From Prevotella sp. CAG:755 (lineage in GTDB: Bacteria > Bacteroidota > Bacteroidia > Bacteroidales > Bacteroidaceae), in assembly GCA_000431275.1 (NCBI GenBank), contig HF989237.1, positions 1 through 15,202 of the forward strand: a DNA stretch of 15,202 nucleotides, in the 5' to 3' direction. The translations under genes were made by a program, and so were the position numbers. The notes under the pieces were generated by a model. The model was not told the origin of the DNA and did no database searches. It saw only the letters and a list, made by a program, of their open reading frames with translations. This document shows positions 1 to 7,065 of the stretch, one piece after another (the stretch's first letter is position 1; every line of letters begins with the position of its first letter).

Positions 1-416
1 AGGCGCGATCCGAGCCCTACGCGCTGCAAGGCGCGAATGGCGCGGACGGCGCGTTCCTTGGCCGGCACGGCGCTGTTGTACATGAGTGGCAACTCGACAT
101 TTTCGACCGCCGTAGTCTTGGGCAGCAGATTGTAGTTCTGAAAAACGAAACCAATCTTCCGGTTGCGCAGTACGACACGTTCGCGACGCTTCATGCGCCG
201 TACGGGTACTCCGTCGAGTAGGTATTCGCCTGAGGTGGGCGTATCGAGGCAGCCAAGCTGGTTGAGAAGAGTGGATTTCCCAGATCCGGAAGTGCCCATG
301 ATAGTGACGAATTCCCCCTCGTGGATGGTAAACGAAACACCGCGCAGGGCATGTACCACCTCGTCCCCCACGACGAAGTCGCGCCTGACGTTTTGCAATT
401 CGATGACTTTCTTCAT
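1..416 (-). CDS. MacB-type ABC transporter ATP-binding protein (partial; C-terminus beyond window start)
   Basis: This is the cytoplasmic ATPase of a tripartite exporter, which powers an FtsX/MacB-like permease that works with the adaptor and outer-membrane channel encoded just upstream. Reading from the ATG at 416, 138 codons are visible. Walker A (GTSGSGKST) is at residues 41-49, followed by NQLGCLDTPTSGEY, typical of the MacB/LolD class, and by the Q-loop in FVFQNYNLLP (about 90-99). The signature motif, Walker B and H-loop lie outside the window. The start at 416 is preferred because it gives the usual short N-terminus (MKKVIELQNV); the ATG at 424 is out of frame. It lies 39 bp after the adaptor stop, so it is co-transcribed. 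LolD is an alternative family label, but the adaptor neighbour favours a MacAB-like exporter. The permease should lie beyond position 1. The substrate cannot be predicted. Confidence 0.93.
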   Translation of the reverse strand, partial: MKKVIELQNVRRDFVVGDEVVHALRGVSFTIHEGEFVTIMGTSGSGKSTLLNQLGCLDTPTSGEYLLDGVPVRRMKRRERVVLRNRKIGFVFQNYNLLPKTTAVENVELPLMYNSAVPAKERAVRAIRALQRVGLGSR

Positions 417-455
417 GATGGCATGACGTGGTGCCGGTGAGTGCCGGCATAGTTA

Positions 456-1646
456 TTATTTCTTTTTGTTCTTGTTTTGGTTGGGCGGGCCGGGTGCGAA
501 AGGACTCCTCTCCGTGGCGGCGTCTTCGCTTTCAGAGACACTGCCTGCATCCTTCATTTCGACTATGACTTGCGCATCAGCTGGAAGTCCGGAGATGATT
601 TCGGTGCGTGTGCCGTTGGTGATGCCTGTCTGCACGGCATACGCTTTGAACGTGCGGCCATCCTTGACCCAGACTTTGTTCGTCCCTTTGCAATCGACGA
701 TTTTATCTTTCGGTCCGATAGTCTCAGAAGTAGGTGTGAAGCGCAGGGCTTTGGTGGGGAGACTGGCCACACCGGTACGCTCCATTGTGTGTATAGTGAC
801 GTTTGCCGTCAGTCCGGGTTTTAGCTTCAAGTCGTCGTTCGGGGCCGAAATGACGACTTCATAGGTAACGACGTTGTCTTCGGTCGTGCCTTCTTGTCGC
901 ACTTGGGTCACTGTGCCGTCGAATGTGTCGTCGGGGAATGCGTCGACAGTGAATGTCACCCGTTGTCCCTCGTCCACCTGCCCGATGTCTGCTTCGTCCA
1001 CATCGGCGATGACACGCATGTCCCTAAGGTCTTTGGCAATGGTGAAGAGAGTGGGCGTGGAGTAGCTTGACGCCACGGTCTGACCCTCTTCGACATCTTT
1101 GGTAAGGACAGTGCCGTCAATGGGAGAAGTGATCGTGGCATAACCCAGATTTGTCTGCGCCGTTGAGACGGCTTCTTGGCGTTCTTTTACGCTCTCTTCG
1201 GCCTGTTGCCAGGCGAGTCGGGCCGTTTCGAAGTCGTCATCACTTACAAGGCCTTTGTCATGAAGAGTCCGGATGCGGCCGTAATTGGTCTGTTGATACT
1301 TTAAGTTAGCCTGAGCACTGGCCAATTGGCTTTTGGCGCTGTTGAGCTGGCTGACTAGGTTCGTTTTGTCGAGTTCGGCGATGACCTGTCCTTTCTTGAC
1401 GACGCTGTTATAGTCGACGTATATGTGGCTGATCATGCCCGATACTTGGGTGCCGACTTCGACTTCGGTGACAGGTTCGATGGTGCCAGTGGCCGTCACG
1501 CTGTTGCCGATGGTGGCCTTTTCAACCTTGGCTGTGAGATATTCCACCTCATAAGGGGCGTCATTCCGGAGGGCGAAATAGAGGACGGCAGCCACGCACG
1601 CCAATGCTGCGCCGGCGCAGGTCCATGTCTTTGCTTTCTTGGTCAT
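456..1646 (-). CDS. Efflux periplasmic adaptor subunit (MacA/HlyD family)
   Basis: This 396-residue membrane-fusion protein bridges the inner-membrane ABC transporter and the TolC-like channel. There is one N-terminal hydrophobic segment (about residues 9-26) after a short basic start (MTKKAK), so it is probably membrane-anchored with the rest in the periplasm. The two halves of a lipoyl-like domain are visible at about 62-93 (VGTQVSGMISHIYVDYNSVV region) and 168-192 (ATITSPIDGTV). A predicted alpha-helical hairpin lies between them (about 95-165, rich in A/Q/K/E), followed by a beta-barrel region (about 208-285) and a membrane-proximal region. The last 30 residues are charged, low-complexity and end in KNKKK, which looks disordered. 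It starts 60 bp after the stop of the channel gene and ends 39 bp before the ATPase gene, as expected for an operon. The family call is firm, the substrate unknown. Confidence 0.94.
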   Translation of the reverse strand: MTKKAKTWTCAGAALACVAAVLYFALRNDAPYEVEYLTAKVEKATIGNSVTATGTIEPVTEVEVGTQVSGMISHIYVDYNSVVKKGQVIAELDKTNLVSQLNSAKSQLASAQANLKYQQTNYGRIRTLHDKGLVSDDDFETARLAWQQAEESVKERQEAVSTAQTNLGYATITSPIDGTVLTKDVEEGQTVASSYSTPTLFTIAKDLRDMRVIADVDEADIGQVDEGQRVTFTVDAFPDDTFDGTVTQVRQEGTTEDNVVTYEVVISAPNDDLKLKPGLTANVTIHTMERTGVASLPTKALRFTPTSETIGPKDKIVDCKGTNKVWVKDGRTFKAYAVQTGITNGTRTEIISGLPADAQVIVEMKDAGSVSESEDAATERSPFAPGPPNQNKNKKK

Positions 1647-1706
1647 AAGAGTCAGTGTCTTTTTGTTAATTGTCTGTTTCGGTTGCTTCTTCCTATGGGG
1701 CGACGG

Positions 1707-3061
1707 TCAGATTTTGAGCCCCACACCGCCATAGAAATTCAGTAGGGCGATGTTGAGAAGGGCTGTGTATTTGTTTTGCAACATCTCCTGGCGCGCCGAA
1801 AGCAGCTGGCTGCGGCTGTTAAGAAGTTCGGCGATGTTGGTTTTCCCGAGGCGGAACTGCTCACTCATGAGTTCGTAGCTTGTCGCGTAGCTTTTCACGG
1901 AACTGACAGAGGAGCGGTAGCGTGCTTGGTAGTTCACAGCGTTCTGGTGGCAGGTCTCGATGGTGCTGTACAGTTGCTTGCGCGTTTCTTGCTGGTCTAG
2001 GCGGGCCGTGAGTTGGCCTATCTGTGCGCGTTCTACGGCTGACTTCGTACTACGGCCGTCGAAGATAGGAATGGAGAGGCTGATGCCGAGCGAGCCGTCG
2101 AAATTGTTTTTCATCTGAGTGAAATAGTCGCTACGCGTGCCGGTCATGTGGCTGTCGCCGAGACCTGCGGTGAGGCTGACTGTGGGCATCCGTCCGGCTT
2201 TGGCTATTTTGACAGCCAAATCACTCTGCTCGACACTGAGGGTGCTGCTCTCTATCTCGGGGCGCTGGCTCAGGGCTGCTTGATAGACTTCGGCCGTCAA
2301 GGGGATGGGGGCGAGGACGGCTTCATCAGCGGGAGCTTCGGCCGTGCCGATATGAAAGTCCTCGTCGCCCGGCAGTTCGAGCAGCTGTTTGAGCTGCAAC
2401 TCATATTGAGCTATCTGGGTCGAGGAGTTGACCACGTCATACTCGCCACTGCTCACTTGGGCTTCGAGTTGCGCCACATCGCTCTGCGCCATCTGCCCAG
2501 CCGCCAGCAACTCACGGCCACGGGCCAGAAGCTGACGGTCGGCGTCGAGGAGCCGGCGGTTCGTGGCTTCTGCCTCGCGGCTGTACAGTATTTGCACATA
2601 AAGTTCGGCAATCTCCTCTTGGATGGAGTTGGCCTCCTGCCTCGCGCGGACAGTTCAGCCATCTGCTGGCTGTAAGTTCGGTCGGTGATGTCAGCTCGGT
2701 TTTTCCCTCCGTTCCAGACGACCCACGAAGCGTTGATGCCGTAGCTCCCACTCTGCGTAACTTTGTGGCTGGACGACGAGGCGATACTTCCGTTCACGAA
2801 GTTACCCGTCTGCTCTTGAAAGGGTCGGTACTGTACACTCTGGGTGACGGCAGCAGAGAGCGTGGGCAGTAGGCCGGCCTTGGCTTCTTTTACGTCGGTG
2901 GCCGACGACTGGGCATTGAGGCGCGCACGGCGCAGCTGGATGTTATGGGCAAGGGCGTGGTCGATGCAGTCTTTCAACGACCATGTGCGGCCCGTCTGGC
3001 CTAGTGCTGGCGTGCCGGCAAGGAGGAGCCAAAGAGCGGCAAGATGGATTTTTCGGTTCAT
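1707..3061 (-). pseudogene. TolC-family outer-membrane efflux protein, interrupted by a frameshift
   Basis: This is the outer-membrane channel of the tripartite exporter. The N-terminal part starts at the ATG at 3061 with a signal peptide (MNRKIHLAALWLLLAGTPALGQ) and continues with WSLKDCIDHALAHNIQL, the usual first helix of OEP/TolC proteins. This frame is convincing to residue 140 (codon at 2644-2642) and then turns into Arg/Pro-rich nonsense. TolC homology resumes in another frame (QEANSIQEEIAELYVQILYS...) and runs to the stop at 1707, ending NFYGGVGLKI. The downstream frame has a TGA at 2657-2655, so the lesion must fall between about 2654 and 2640. Adding one base would restore a 451-residue protein, a normal size for the family. 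The downstream fragment lacks a signal peptide and could not work alone. It is either a real inactivating deletion or a sequencing/assembly error; no slippery heptamer is evident. Confidence 0.85.
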
Positions 3062-3082
3062 GGCTTGATGTTTTGACGAATG

Positions 3083-3090
3083 CAAATTTA
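3083..3090 (-). promoter_or_regulatory. Candidate -7 box for the efflux operon
   Basis: On the minus strand the sequence reads TAAATTTG, matching the Bacteroidetes -7 consensus TAnnTTTG, 21 bases before the channel-gene ATG. No TTTG -33 element is present at the expected 19-21 bp distance, so the assignment rests on one element only. The leader would be very short. Confidence 0.45.
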
Positions 3091-3177
3091 TGAAACGCGG
3101 AGTCTTGCGGGCGCGGTCACGGGCGGCTTTTTCGTGGAAAATAGACGGACGGGCTGTTTTTATCGACGAAACTTTCG

Positions 3178-3185
3178 TACTTTTG
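3178..3185 (+). promoter_or_regulatory. Candidate -7 box for riboflavin synthase gene
   Basis: TACTTTTG matches the Bacteroidetes -7 box TAnnTTTG. The upstream -33 region has only a T-rich stretch (around 3156-3161) rather than a clear TTTG. Transcription from here would give a leader of about 50 nt before the ATG at 3240. An odd palindrome (ACGAAA-C-TTTCGT, 3166-3178) touches the upstream edge of this box and could be an operator. Confidence 0.5.
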
Positions 3186-3239
3186 CGCTGGCGTCAACGC
3201 AAAAGCGTCGGGCCAGTAAAACCGACAAAAAGAGATAAC

Positions 3240-3842
3240 ATGTTTTCAGGAATAGTGGAAGACATGGCCCAGGTAGTGGCCGTGGAGCGCGAAGGTGGCA
3301 ATGTGCACTTCACCTTGCGCTGTCCCTTTGCAGAGGAATTGAAGATTGACCAAAGCGTAGCGCACAATGGCGTCTGCCTGACGGTAGTGAAGACGCATGG
3401 CGATACGTATGTCGTGACCGCCATGCGCGAAACCCTTGAACGATCAAACCTTGGCAACCTTGCCCCCGGCGACCGTGTCAATGTGGAACGCTCAATGCTG
3501 ATGAACGGCCGGCTCGATGGCCACATCGTGCAGGGGCACGTCGACACGACAGCCACCTGCACCCGCATCGACGACGCTGACGGCAGCTGGATCTACACCT
3601 TTGACTATCCTGACAACCCGGAAATGGCACGCCGCGGATATTTCACGGTCGACAAGGGCAGCGTGACCGTCAACGGTGTCAGTCTGACTGTCTGCAATCC
3701 GACGACACACGGCTTCCAAGTGTCGATCATCCCTTATACGCATGAACACACGAACTTTGCCGACCTGCGTGTAGGCAGCCGTGTGAATCTCGAATTTGAT
3801 ATTCTCGGCAAGTACATCGCCCGCTTGACGCAATTGGGCTGA
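3240..3842 (+). CDS. ribE: Riboflavin synthase, alpha subunit
   Basis: Riboflavin synthase (EC 2.5.1.9) converts two molecules of 6,7-dimethyl-8-ribityllumazine into riboflavin and a pyrimidinedione, the last step of vitamin B2 synthesis, in the cytosol. The 200-residue product has the two similar lumazine-binding barrels of the family. The first begins MFSGIVED and has NGVCLTV at 43-49; the second has VNGVSLTV at 144-151. GHIVQGHVD (94-102), carrying the conserved His, joins them. The C-terminus has HEHTNFADL and EFDILGKY, the trimer-helix region. The frame is open upstream to 3090, but the ATG at 3240 is chosen because MFSGIVE is the invariant family N-terminus and the promoter box at 3178-3185 lies inside the extension. 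AGAGA a few bases upstream may help initiation. It is also called ribC in some species. No FMN riboswitch was recognised in the short leader. Confidence 0.97.
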   Translation: MFSGIVEDMAQVVAVEREGGNVHFTLRCPFAEELKIDQSVAHNGVCLTVVKTHGDTYVVTAMRETLERSNLGNLAPGDRVNVERSMLMNGRLDGHIVQGHVDTTATCTRIDDADGSWIYTFDYPDNPEMARRGYFTVDKGSVTVNGVSLTVCNPTTHGFQVSIIPYTHEHTNFADLRVGSRVNLEFDILGKYIARLTQLG

Positions 3843-3866
3843 GTGTCATTTTCCCATGCGCAACCG

Positions 3867-3930
3867 AATAGAGCGACAGTTTTTTCAGTCAGCCGGAGCG
3901 TGCCGACGGTCAGCCTGACAGTTTTTGCTG
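3867..3930 (+). repeat. Short 21-bp-period repeat between ribE and nth
   Basis: GTCAGCC occurs at 3888 and again at 3909, exactly 21 bases apart. The stretch GACAGTTTTT recurs in phase before the first copy (from 3875) and after the second (from 3917). The units are imperfect. The same core with the same 21-base spacing occurs at 9390 and 9411. There are no variable spacers, so this is not a CRISPR. It occupies most of the 131-bp gap between ribE and nth; I see no clear promoter there. Confidence 0.5.
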
Positions 3931-3973
3931 CGACTCCGCCGTGGGCTTCACTTGGCGCAAAAAATGTTTCGGA

Positions 3974-4657
3974 ATGAAGAAATCGGAATTATATAAGTGC
4001 GTGCTCGACTATTTTGCAAGTGTGATGCCGCCGACCGAGACGGAACTGCATTTCAACAATCCGTTCGAGTTGTTGGTGGCCGTAGTGCTCTCGGCGCAAT
4101 GCACCGACCGCCGCATCAACGAAGTGACTCCGCGCCTCTTCCGCGACTTCCCCACGCCCGAGGCTATGGCTGCCACGACGCCCGAAGTGATCTATGACTA
4201 CATCCGCAGTGTGAGTTACCCGAACAACAAGGCGCGTCATCTTGTGGGACTGGCCCGAGGACTGGTGGAACGCTTCGGCGGGCAGGTGCCGGCGACGATG
4301 GAGGAGCTCACATCGCTGCCCGGCGTGGGACGGAAAACGGCCAACGTCATCTTAGCTATCGTGTTCGGCAAAGCGGCTTTGGCGGTCGACACGCACGTGT
4401 TCCGCGTCAGCCACCGGCTTGGACTTGTCCCGGCCCGGTGCACCACGCCCCTTTCCGTCGAGTTGGAACTGAGGCGGCACATCCCAGAGACACAAGTAGC
4501 GGCGGCCCACTTCTGGCTGCTCCACCATGGGCGCTACACCTGCACGGCCCGGGCACCTCATTGCGAAAAATGCCCCCTGAACACTCTCTGTCGCGAATGG
4601 TTAAAGCTCCATGGAGCTAAAACAAGGCGTACACAGTGTAGCGTAAACGAAAATTAA
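3974..4657 (+). CDS. nth: Endonuclease III (DNA glycosylase/AP lyase)
   Basis: This bifunctional base-excision-repair enzyme removes oxidised pyrimidines and cleaves the abasic site. The 227-residue protein has the helix-hairpin-helix motif LPGVGRKTANVIL (115-127) with the catalytic lysine K121, and the catalytic aspartate D139 in VDTHVFRV. The [4Fe-4S] cluster ligands are C190, C197, C200 and C206, in the expected C-X6-C-X2-C-X5-C spacing. LSAQCTD near residue 40 is also characteristic. The frame extends to a GTG at 3941, but the ATG at 3974 (MKKSELYKCVLDYF) matches the usual N-terminus. Compared with the E. coli enzyme (about 211 residues) it has a slightly longer, basic tail after the cluster. 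It lies 131 bp after ribE and may have its own promoter or be read through from ribE. Confidence 0.97.
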   Translation: MKKSELYKCVLDYFASVMPPTETELHFNNPFELLVAVVLSAQCTDRRINEVTPRLFRDFPTPEAMAATTPEVIYDYIRSVSYPNNKARHLVGLARGLVERFGGQVPATMEELTSLPGVGRKTANVILAIVFGKAALAVDTHVFRVSHRLGLVPARCTTPLSVELELRRHIPETQVAAAHFWLLHHGRYTCTARAPHCEKCPLNTLCREWLKLHGAKTRRTQCSVNEN

Positions 4658-4691
4658 ACGACAGGCGGGCACGTGCGTCGGGCTTTTTTTG

Positions 4692-4699
4692 TACATTTG
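4692..4699 (+). promoter_or_regulatory. Candidate -7 box for pgk
   Basis: TACATTTG matches the Bacteroidetes TAnnTTTG box and lies 47 bases before the pgk ATG. It directly follows a run of seven T (4684-4690). No clear TTTG is seen 19-21 bp upstream. The position suggests a leader of about 40 nt and a promoter independent of nth, as expected for a highly expressed glycolytic gene. Confidence 0.6.
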
Positions 4700-4746
4700 C
4701 CCCGACCGAACAGACAATACGTAATTTTACTTAATCATAGAACAGT

Positions 4747-6000
4747 ATGACAATCGACACTTGTAATTTCAAAGGTCAGAAAGTAATCGTCCGCGTGGAC
4801 TTCAACGTCCCCCTTGACGAAAATGGCAACATCACCGACGACACCCGCATCCGCGGCGCTCTGCCGACGCTGAAAAAGGTGGTTGAGGCCGGCGGCCGGC
4901 TCATCATCATGTCGCACATGGGCCGTCCGAAGAAGAATCCCGATCCCAAGTTCTCACTCCGCCAGATTGTCGGCCGTGTGAGCGAACTGCTCGGCGTTCA
5001 AGTTCAATTCTGCGACGACTGCATGAAGGCACAGGAGCAAGTTGCCGCCCTGCAAGACGGCCAGGCGCTTTTGCTCGAAAACCTCCGCTTCTATGAGGAA
5101 GAAACGGGTAAGCCCCGTGGTGAATTCGCCACAGACGACGAGAAAGCCGCGGCAAAGAAGGCAGTCAAGGAAAAGCAGAAGGAATTCACCAAGACGCTGG
5201 CTTCGTATGCTGACATTTATATCAATGACGCTTTCGGTACGGCCCACCGCAAACACGCTTCGACGGCCATCATCGCCGACTACTTCGATGCCGACCACAA
5301 GATGTTCGGTTATCTGATGGAGAAGGAAGTGGCTGCCGTCAACAAGGTGATGAACGACATTAAACGCCCCTTCACCGCCATCATGGGCGGCTCGAAAGTG
5401 TCGTCGAAAATCGAAATCATCGAAAACCTCCTCACCAAAGTGGACAACCTCATTCTTACCGGCGGCATGACTTATACGTTTATGAAAGCCCGTGGCGGTA
5501 AGATCGGCAAGTCGATTTGCGAGGACGACTTCCTCAACCTGGCTCTCGACATCGAGAAGAAAGCCAAGGAAAAGGGTGTCAACCTTGTCTTAGCCGAGGA
5601 CGCCAAGTGCGGCGATGATTTCAAGAATGACTGCAATGTGCAGTTCTGTCCCTCGAATGACATTCCTGATGGCTGGGAGGGAATGGACATCGGCCCCAAG
5701 GCAATGGCCTCGTTTGCTTCTGTTATCAAGGAAAGCAAGACAATCCTTTGGAACGGCCCTGCCGGCGTCTTCGAGATGGACAACTTCATGGCCGGATCGA
5801 AAGCCGTAGCCGAAGCCATCTGCGACGCCACAGCTAACGGCGCATTCTCGCTTATCGGCGGTGGCGATTCTGTGGCCTGCATCAACAAGTTCGGCATGGC
5901 AGACAAGGTATCTTACGTCTCGACTGGCGGTGGTGCCCTGCTTGAAGCCATCGAAGGAAAGACGCTCCCCGGCATCGCTGCCATTAAGGGCGAAGCCTGA
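4747..6000 (+). CDS. pgk: Phosphoglycerate kinase
   Basis: This cytosolic glycolytic enzyme (EC 2.7.2.3) transfers the acyl phosphate of 1,3-bisphosphoglycerate to ADP. The 417-residue length is normal. The N-terminal domain carries the signature [10 protein letters not shown] (15-24) and SHMGRP (56-61) for 3-phosphoglycerate binding, followed by ENLRFYEEE and [11 protein letters not shown]. The C-terminal nucleotide domain has [18 protein letters not shown], the GGGDS loop at 371-375 and STGGGA at 392-397. A charged insert rich in Lys/Glu/Ala (about residues 115-150, [18 protein letters not shown] region) resembles that of Bacteroides-type enzymes. The start ATG at 4747 gives [19 protein letters not shown], in line with the family. 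A perfect 14-bp inverted repeat after the gene may serve as its terminator. Confidence 0.98.
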   Translation: MTIDTCNFKGQKVIVRVDFNVPLDENGNITDDTRIRGALPTLKKVVEAGGRLIIMSHMGRPKKNPDPKFSLRQIVGRVSELLGVQVQFCDDCMKAQEQVAALQDGQALLLENLRFYEEETGKPRGEFATDDEKAAAKKAVKEKQKEFTKTLASYADIYINDAFGTAHRKHASTAIIADYFDADHKMFGYLMEKEVAAVNKVMNDIKRPFTAIMGGSKVSSKIEIIENLLTKVDNLILTGGMTYTFMKARGGKIGKSICEDDFLNLALDIEKKAKEKGVNLVLAEDAKCGDDFKNDCNVQFCPSNDIPDGWEGMDIGPKAMASFASVIKESKTILWNGPAGVFEMDNFMAGSKAVAEAICDATANGAFSLIGGGDSVACINKFGMADKVSYVSTGGGALLEAIEGKTLPGIAAIKGEA

Positions 6001-6028
6001 GATGTACGCACACATTTAATAATTAATT

Positions 6029-6083
6029 AAAAGAATTTCCGGGGCGGGCAGTGTTATTTTCAGCCTACTCCGGAAATTCTTTT
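6029..6083 (+). terminator. Perfect 14-bp inverted repeat downstream of pgk; possible terminator or leader hairpin
   Basis: AAAAGAATTTCCGG (6029-6042) is exactly complementary to CCGGAAATTCTTTT (6070-6083), with a 27-base loop between them. The right arm ends in TTTT and the left begins with AAAA, as in a bidirectional intrinsic terminator, but the loop is unusually long. The right arm ends only nine bases before the ATG of the following lipoprotein, so in a read-through transcript the hairpin would sit over its translation-initiation region. Confidence 0.55.
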
Positions 6084-6092
6084 CTCCATACG

Positions 6093-7064
6093 ATGAAGAA
6101 ACTCCTTTCCGCAGTTTGCGCTTTCACCCTGCTTGTGGCCTGTTCAGGAGGTGGCAATCCCCAGGTACAGACTGGAACTACTGCCGATACTCTTGCTGTC
6201 GACACGGCCGCCTTGCGTCTTGGCCTTATGCCGACACTCGACTGCCTGCCCTTTTATTACGCCCAGCGAGCAGGTATTTTCGACTCACTCCAGCTCGACG
6301 TCGAATTGCTGACATACATGGCTCAAATGGATCTTGATACAGCGCTTGCGCGTGGCTGGGCCGACGGCATCTACTCCGATTTGGTACGAGCATCCCTCAT
6401 GAGCTACCGGGCAAAGAAACTGCCCGTCGTCGTGATGGGCACGGACGGGGTATGGAACGTTATTGTCGCCCAATCATTGCGCCTGCGGACCGCCTCGCAG
6501 CTTGACGAACGCATGATTGCTGTGGCACGTCATTCTGCGAGCGACCTCGTTTCTGACCACGTAGCGAAAGCCGGCGGCATCCGTCCCGACCGCATCTACC
6601 GCCCACAGATCAACGACGTCAACCTCCGTTCCTCTATGCTTACGAACGCACAAGTCGACGCCGCCGTCCTGCCTGAGCCACAAGCCACGCAGGCACGAAC
6701 ACGCGGCCATAAGCAAATTTATAGCACGGCTGACGAAAAGCTAAATCTCGGATGCTTCACGTTCAACCGTCAGCGGCTCAATTCGCCACGCAAGGTTGCT
6801 CAGATGTACAGCCTGATCAAGGCATACAACCTTGCCGTCGTTCGAATCAACCGAGGCGGCAAGTCTGTATGCGACTCCGTCCTTCTCCGCGATTTTGGCC
6901 TGAACATCTATGAGGCCGACACTCTGCGCTTGCCTCGCTTCGCCCCGGCCCACGCTCCTGCCGCGTCCGACCTAGAAACCGCCATTCGTTTCCTCGTATC
7001 GCGGCGCCTTGTGCCGAAAGGTTTTGCCGCAGATTCACTCGTCACGACCGCTTATCTGAAATAG
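6093..7064 (+). CDS. NMT1/SsuA-like solute-binding lipoprotein without an adjacent transporter
   Basis: This 323-residue protein begins with a lipoprotein signal (MKKLLSAVCAFTLLVACSGGG); the lipobox is LVAC with the modified cysteine at residue 17. There are no acidic residues just after the Cys. The mature part starts RLGLMPTLDCLPFYYAQRAGIFDSLQLDVEL, the typical opening of periplasmic binding proteins of the NMT1/THI5/SsuA type (ligands in that superfamily include sulfonates, nitrate and thiamine pyrimidine precursors). Later TNAQVDAAVLPEPQAT fits the hinge and second lobe. No ABC permease or ATPase is next to it; instead a TPR protein follows after 1 bp. The frame opens at 6051, but the ATG at 6093 is chosen because it directly starts the signal sequence. 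The ligand cannot be assigned. It could be a sensor or chaperone-like lipoprotein rather than a transporter subunit. Confidence 0.82.
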   Translation: MKKLLSAVCAFTLLVACSGGGNPQVQTGTTADTLAVDTAALRLGLMPTLDCLPFYYAQRAGIFDSLQLDVELLTYMAQMDLDTALARGWADGIYSDLVRASLMSYRAKKLPVVVMGTDGVWNVIVAQSLRLRTASQLDERMIAVARHSASDLVSDHVAKAGGIRPDRIYRPQINDVNLRSSMLTNAQVDAAVLPEPQATQARTRGHKQIYSTADEKLNLGCFTFNRQRLNSPRKVAQMYSLIKAYNLAVVRINRGGKSVCDSVLLRDFGLNIYEADTLRLPRFAPAHAPAASDLETAIRFLVSRRLVPKGFAADSLVTTAYLK

Positions 7065-7065
7065 G

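Noticed and set aside
163..426. Plus-strand open frame opposite the ABC ATPase
   Set aside because: The minus strand encodes an unmistakable Walker A-containing ATPase across the same bases.
2600..2660. Programmed ribosomal frameshift in the channel gene
   Set aside because: No slippery heptamer and no downstream stimulatory hairpin is evident; a deletion or sequence error is simpler.
3188..3239. Possible FMN (RFN) riboswitch before ribE
   Set aside because: The leader is only about 50 nt and lacks the conserved multi-helix core; a real RFN element is well over 100 nt.
3090..3239. 50-residue N-terminal extension of riboflavin synthase
   Set aside because: The extension is Arg-rich, covers the candidate promoter, and the invariant MFSGIVE start is at 3240.
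4659..4690. Intrinsic terminator after nth (GC-rich stretch followed by T7)
   Set aside because: Only a weak 4-bp CGAC/GTCG pairing can be drawn, and the T-run directly precedes the pgk -7 box; not enough to call.
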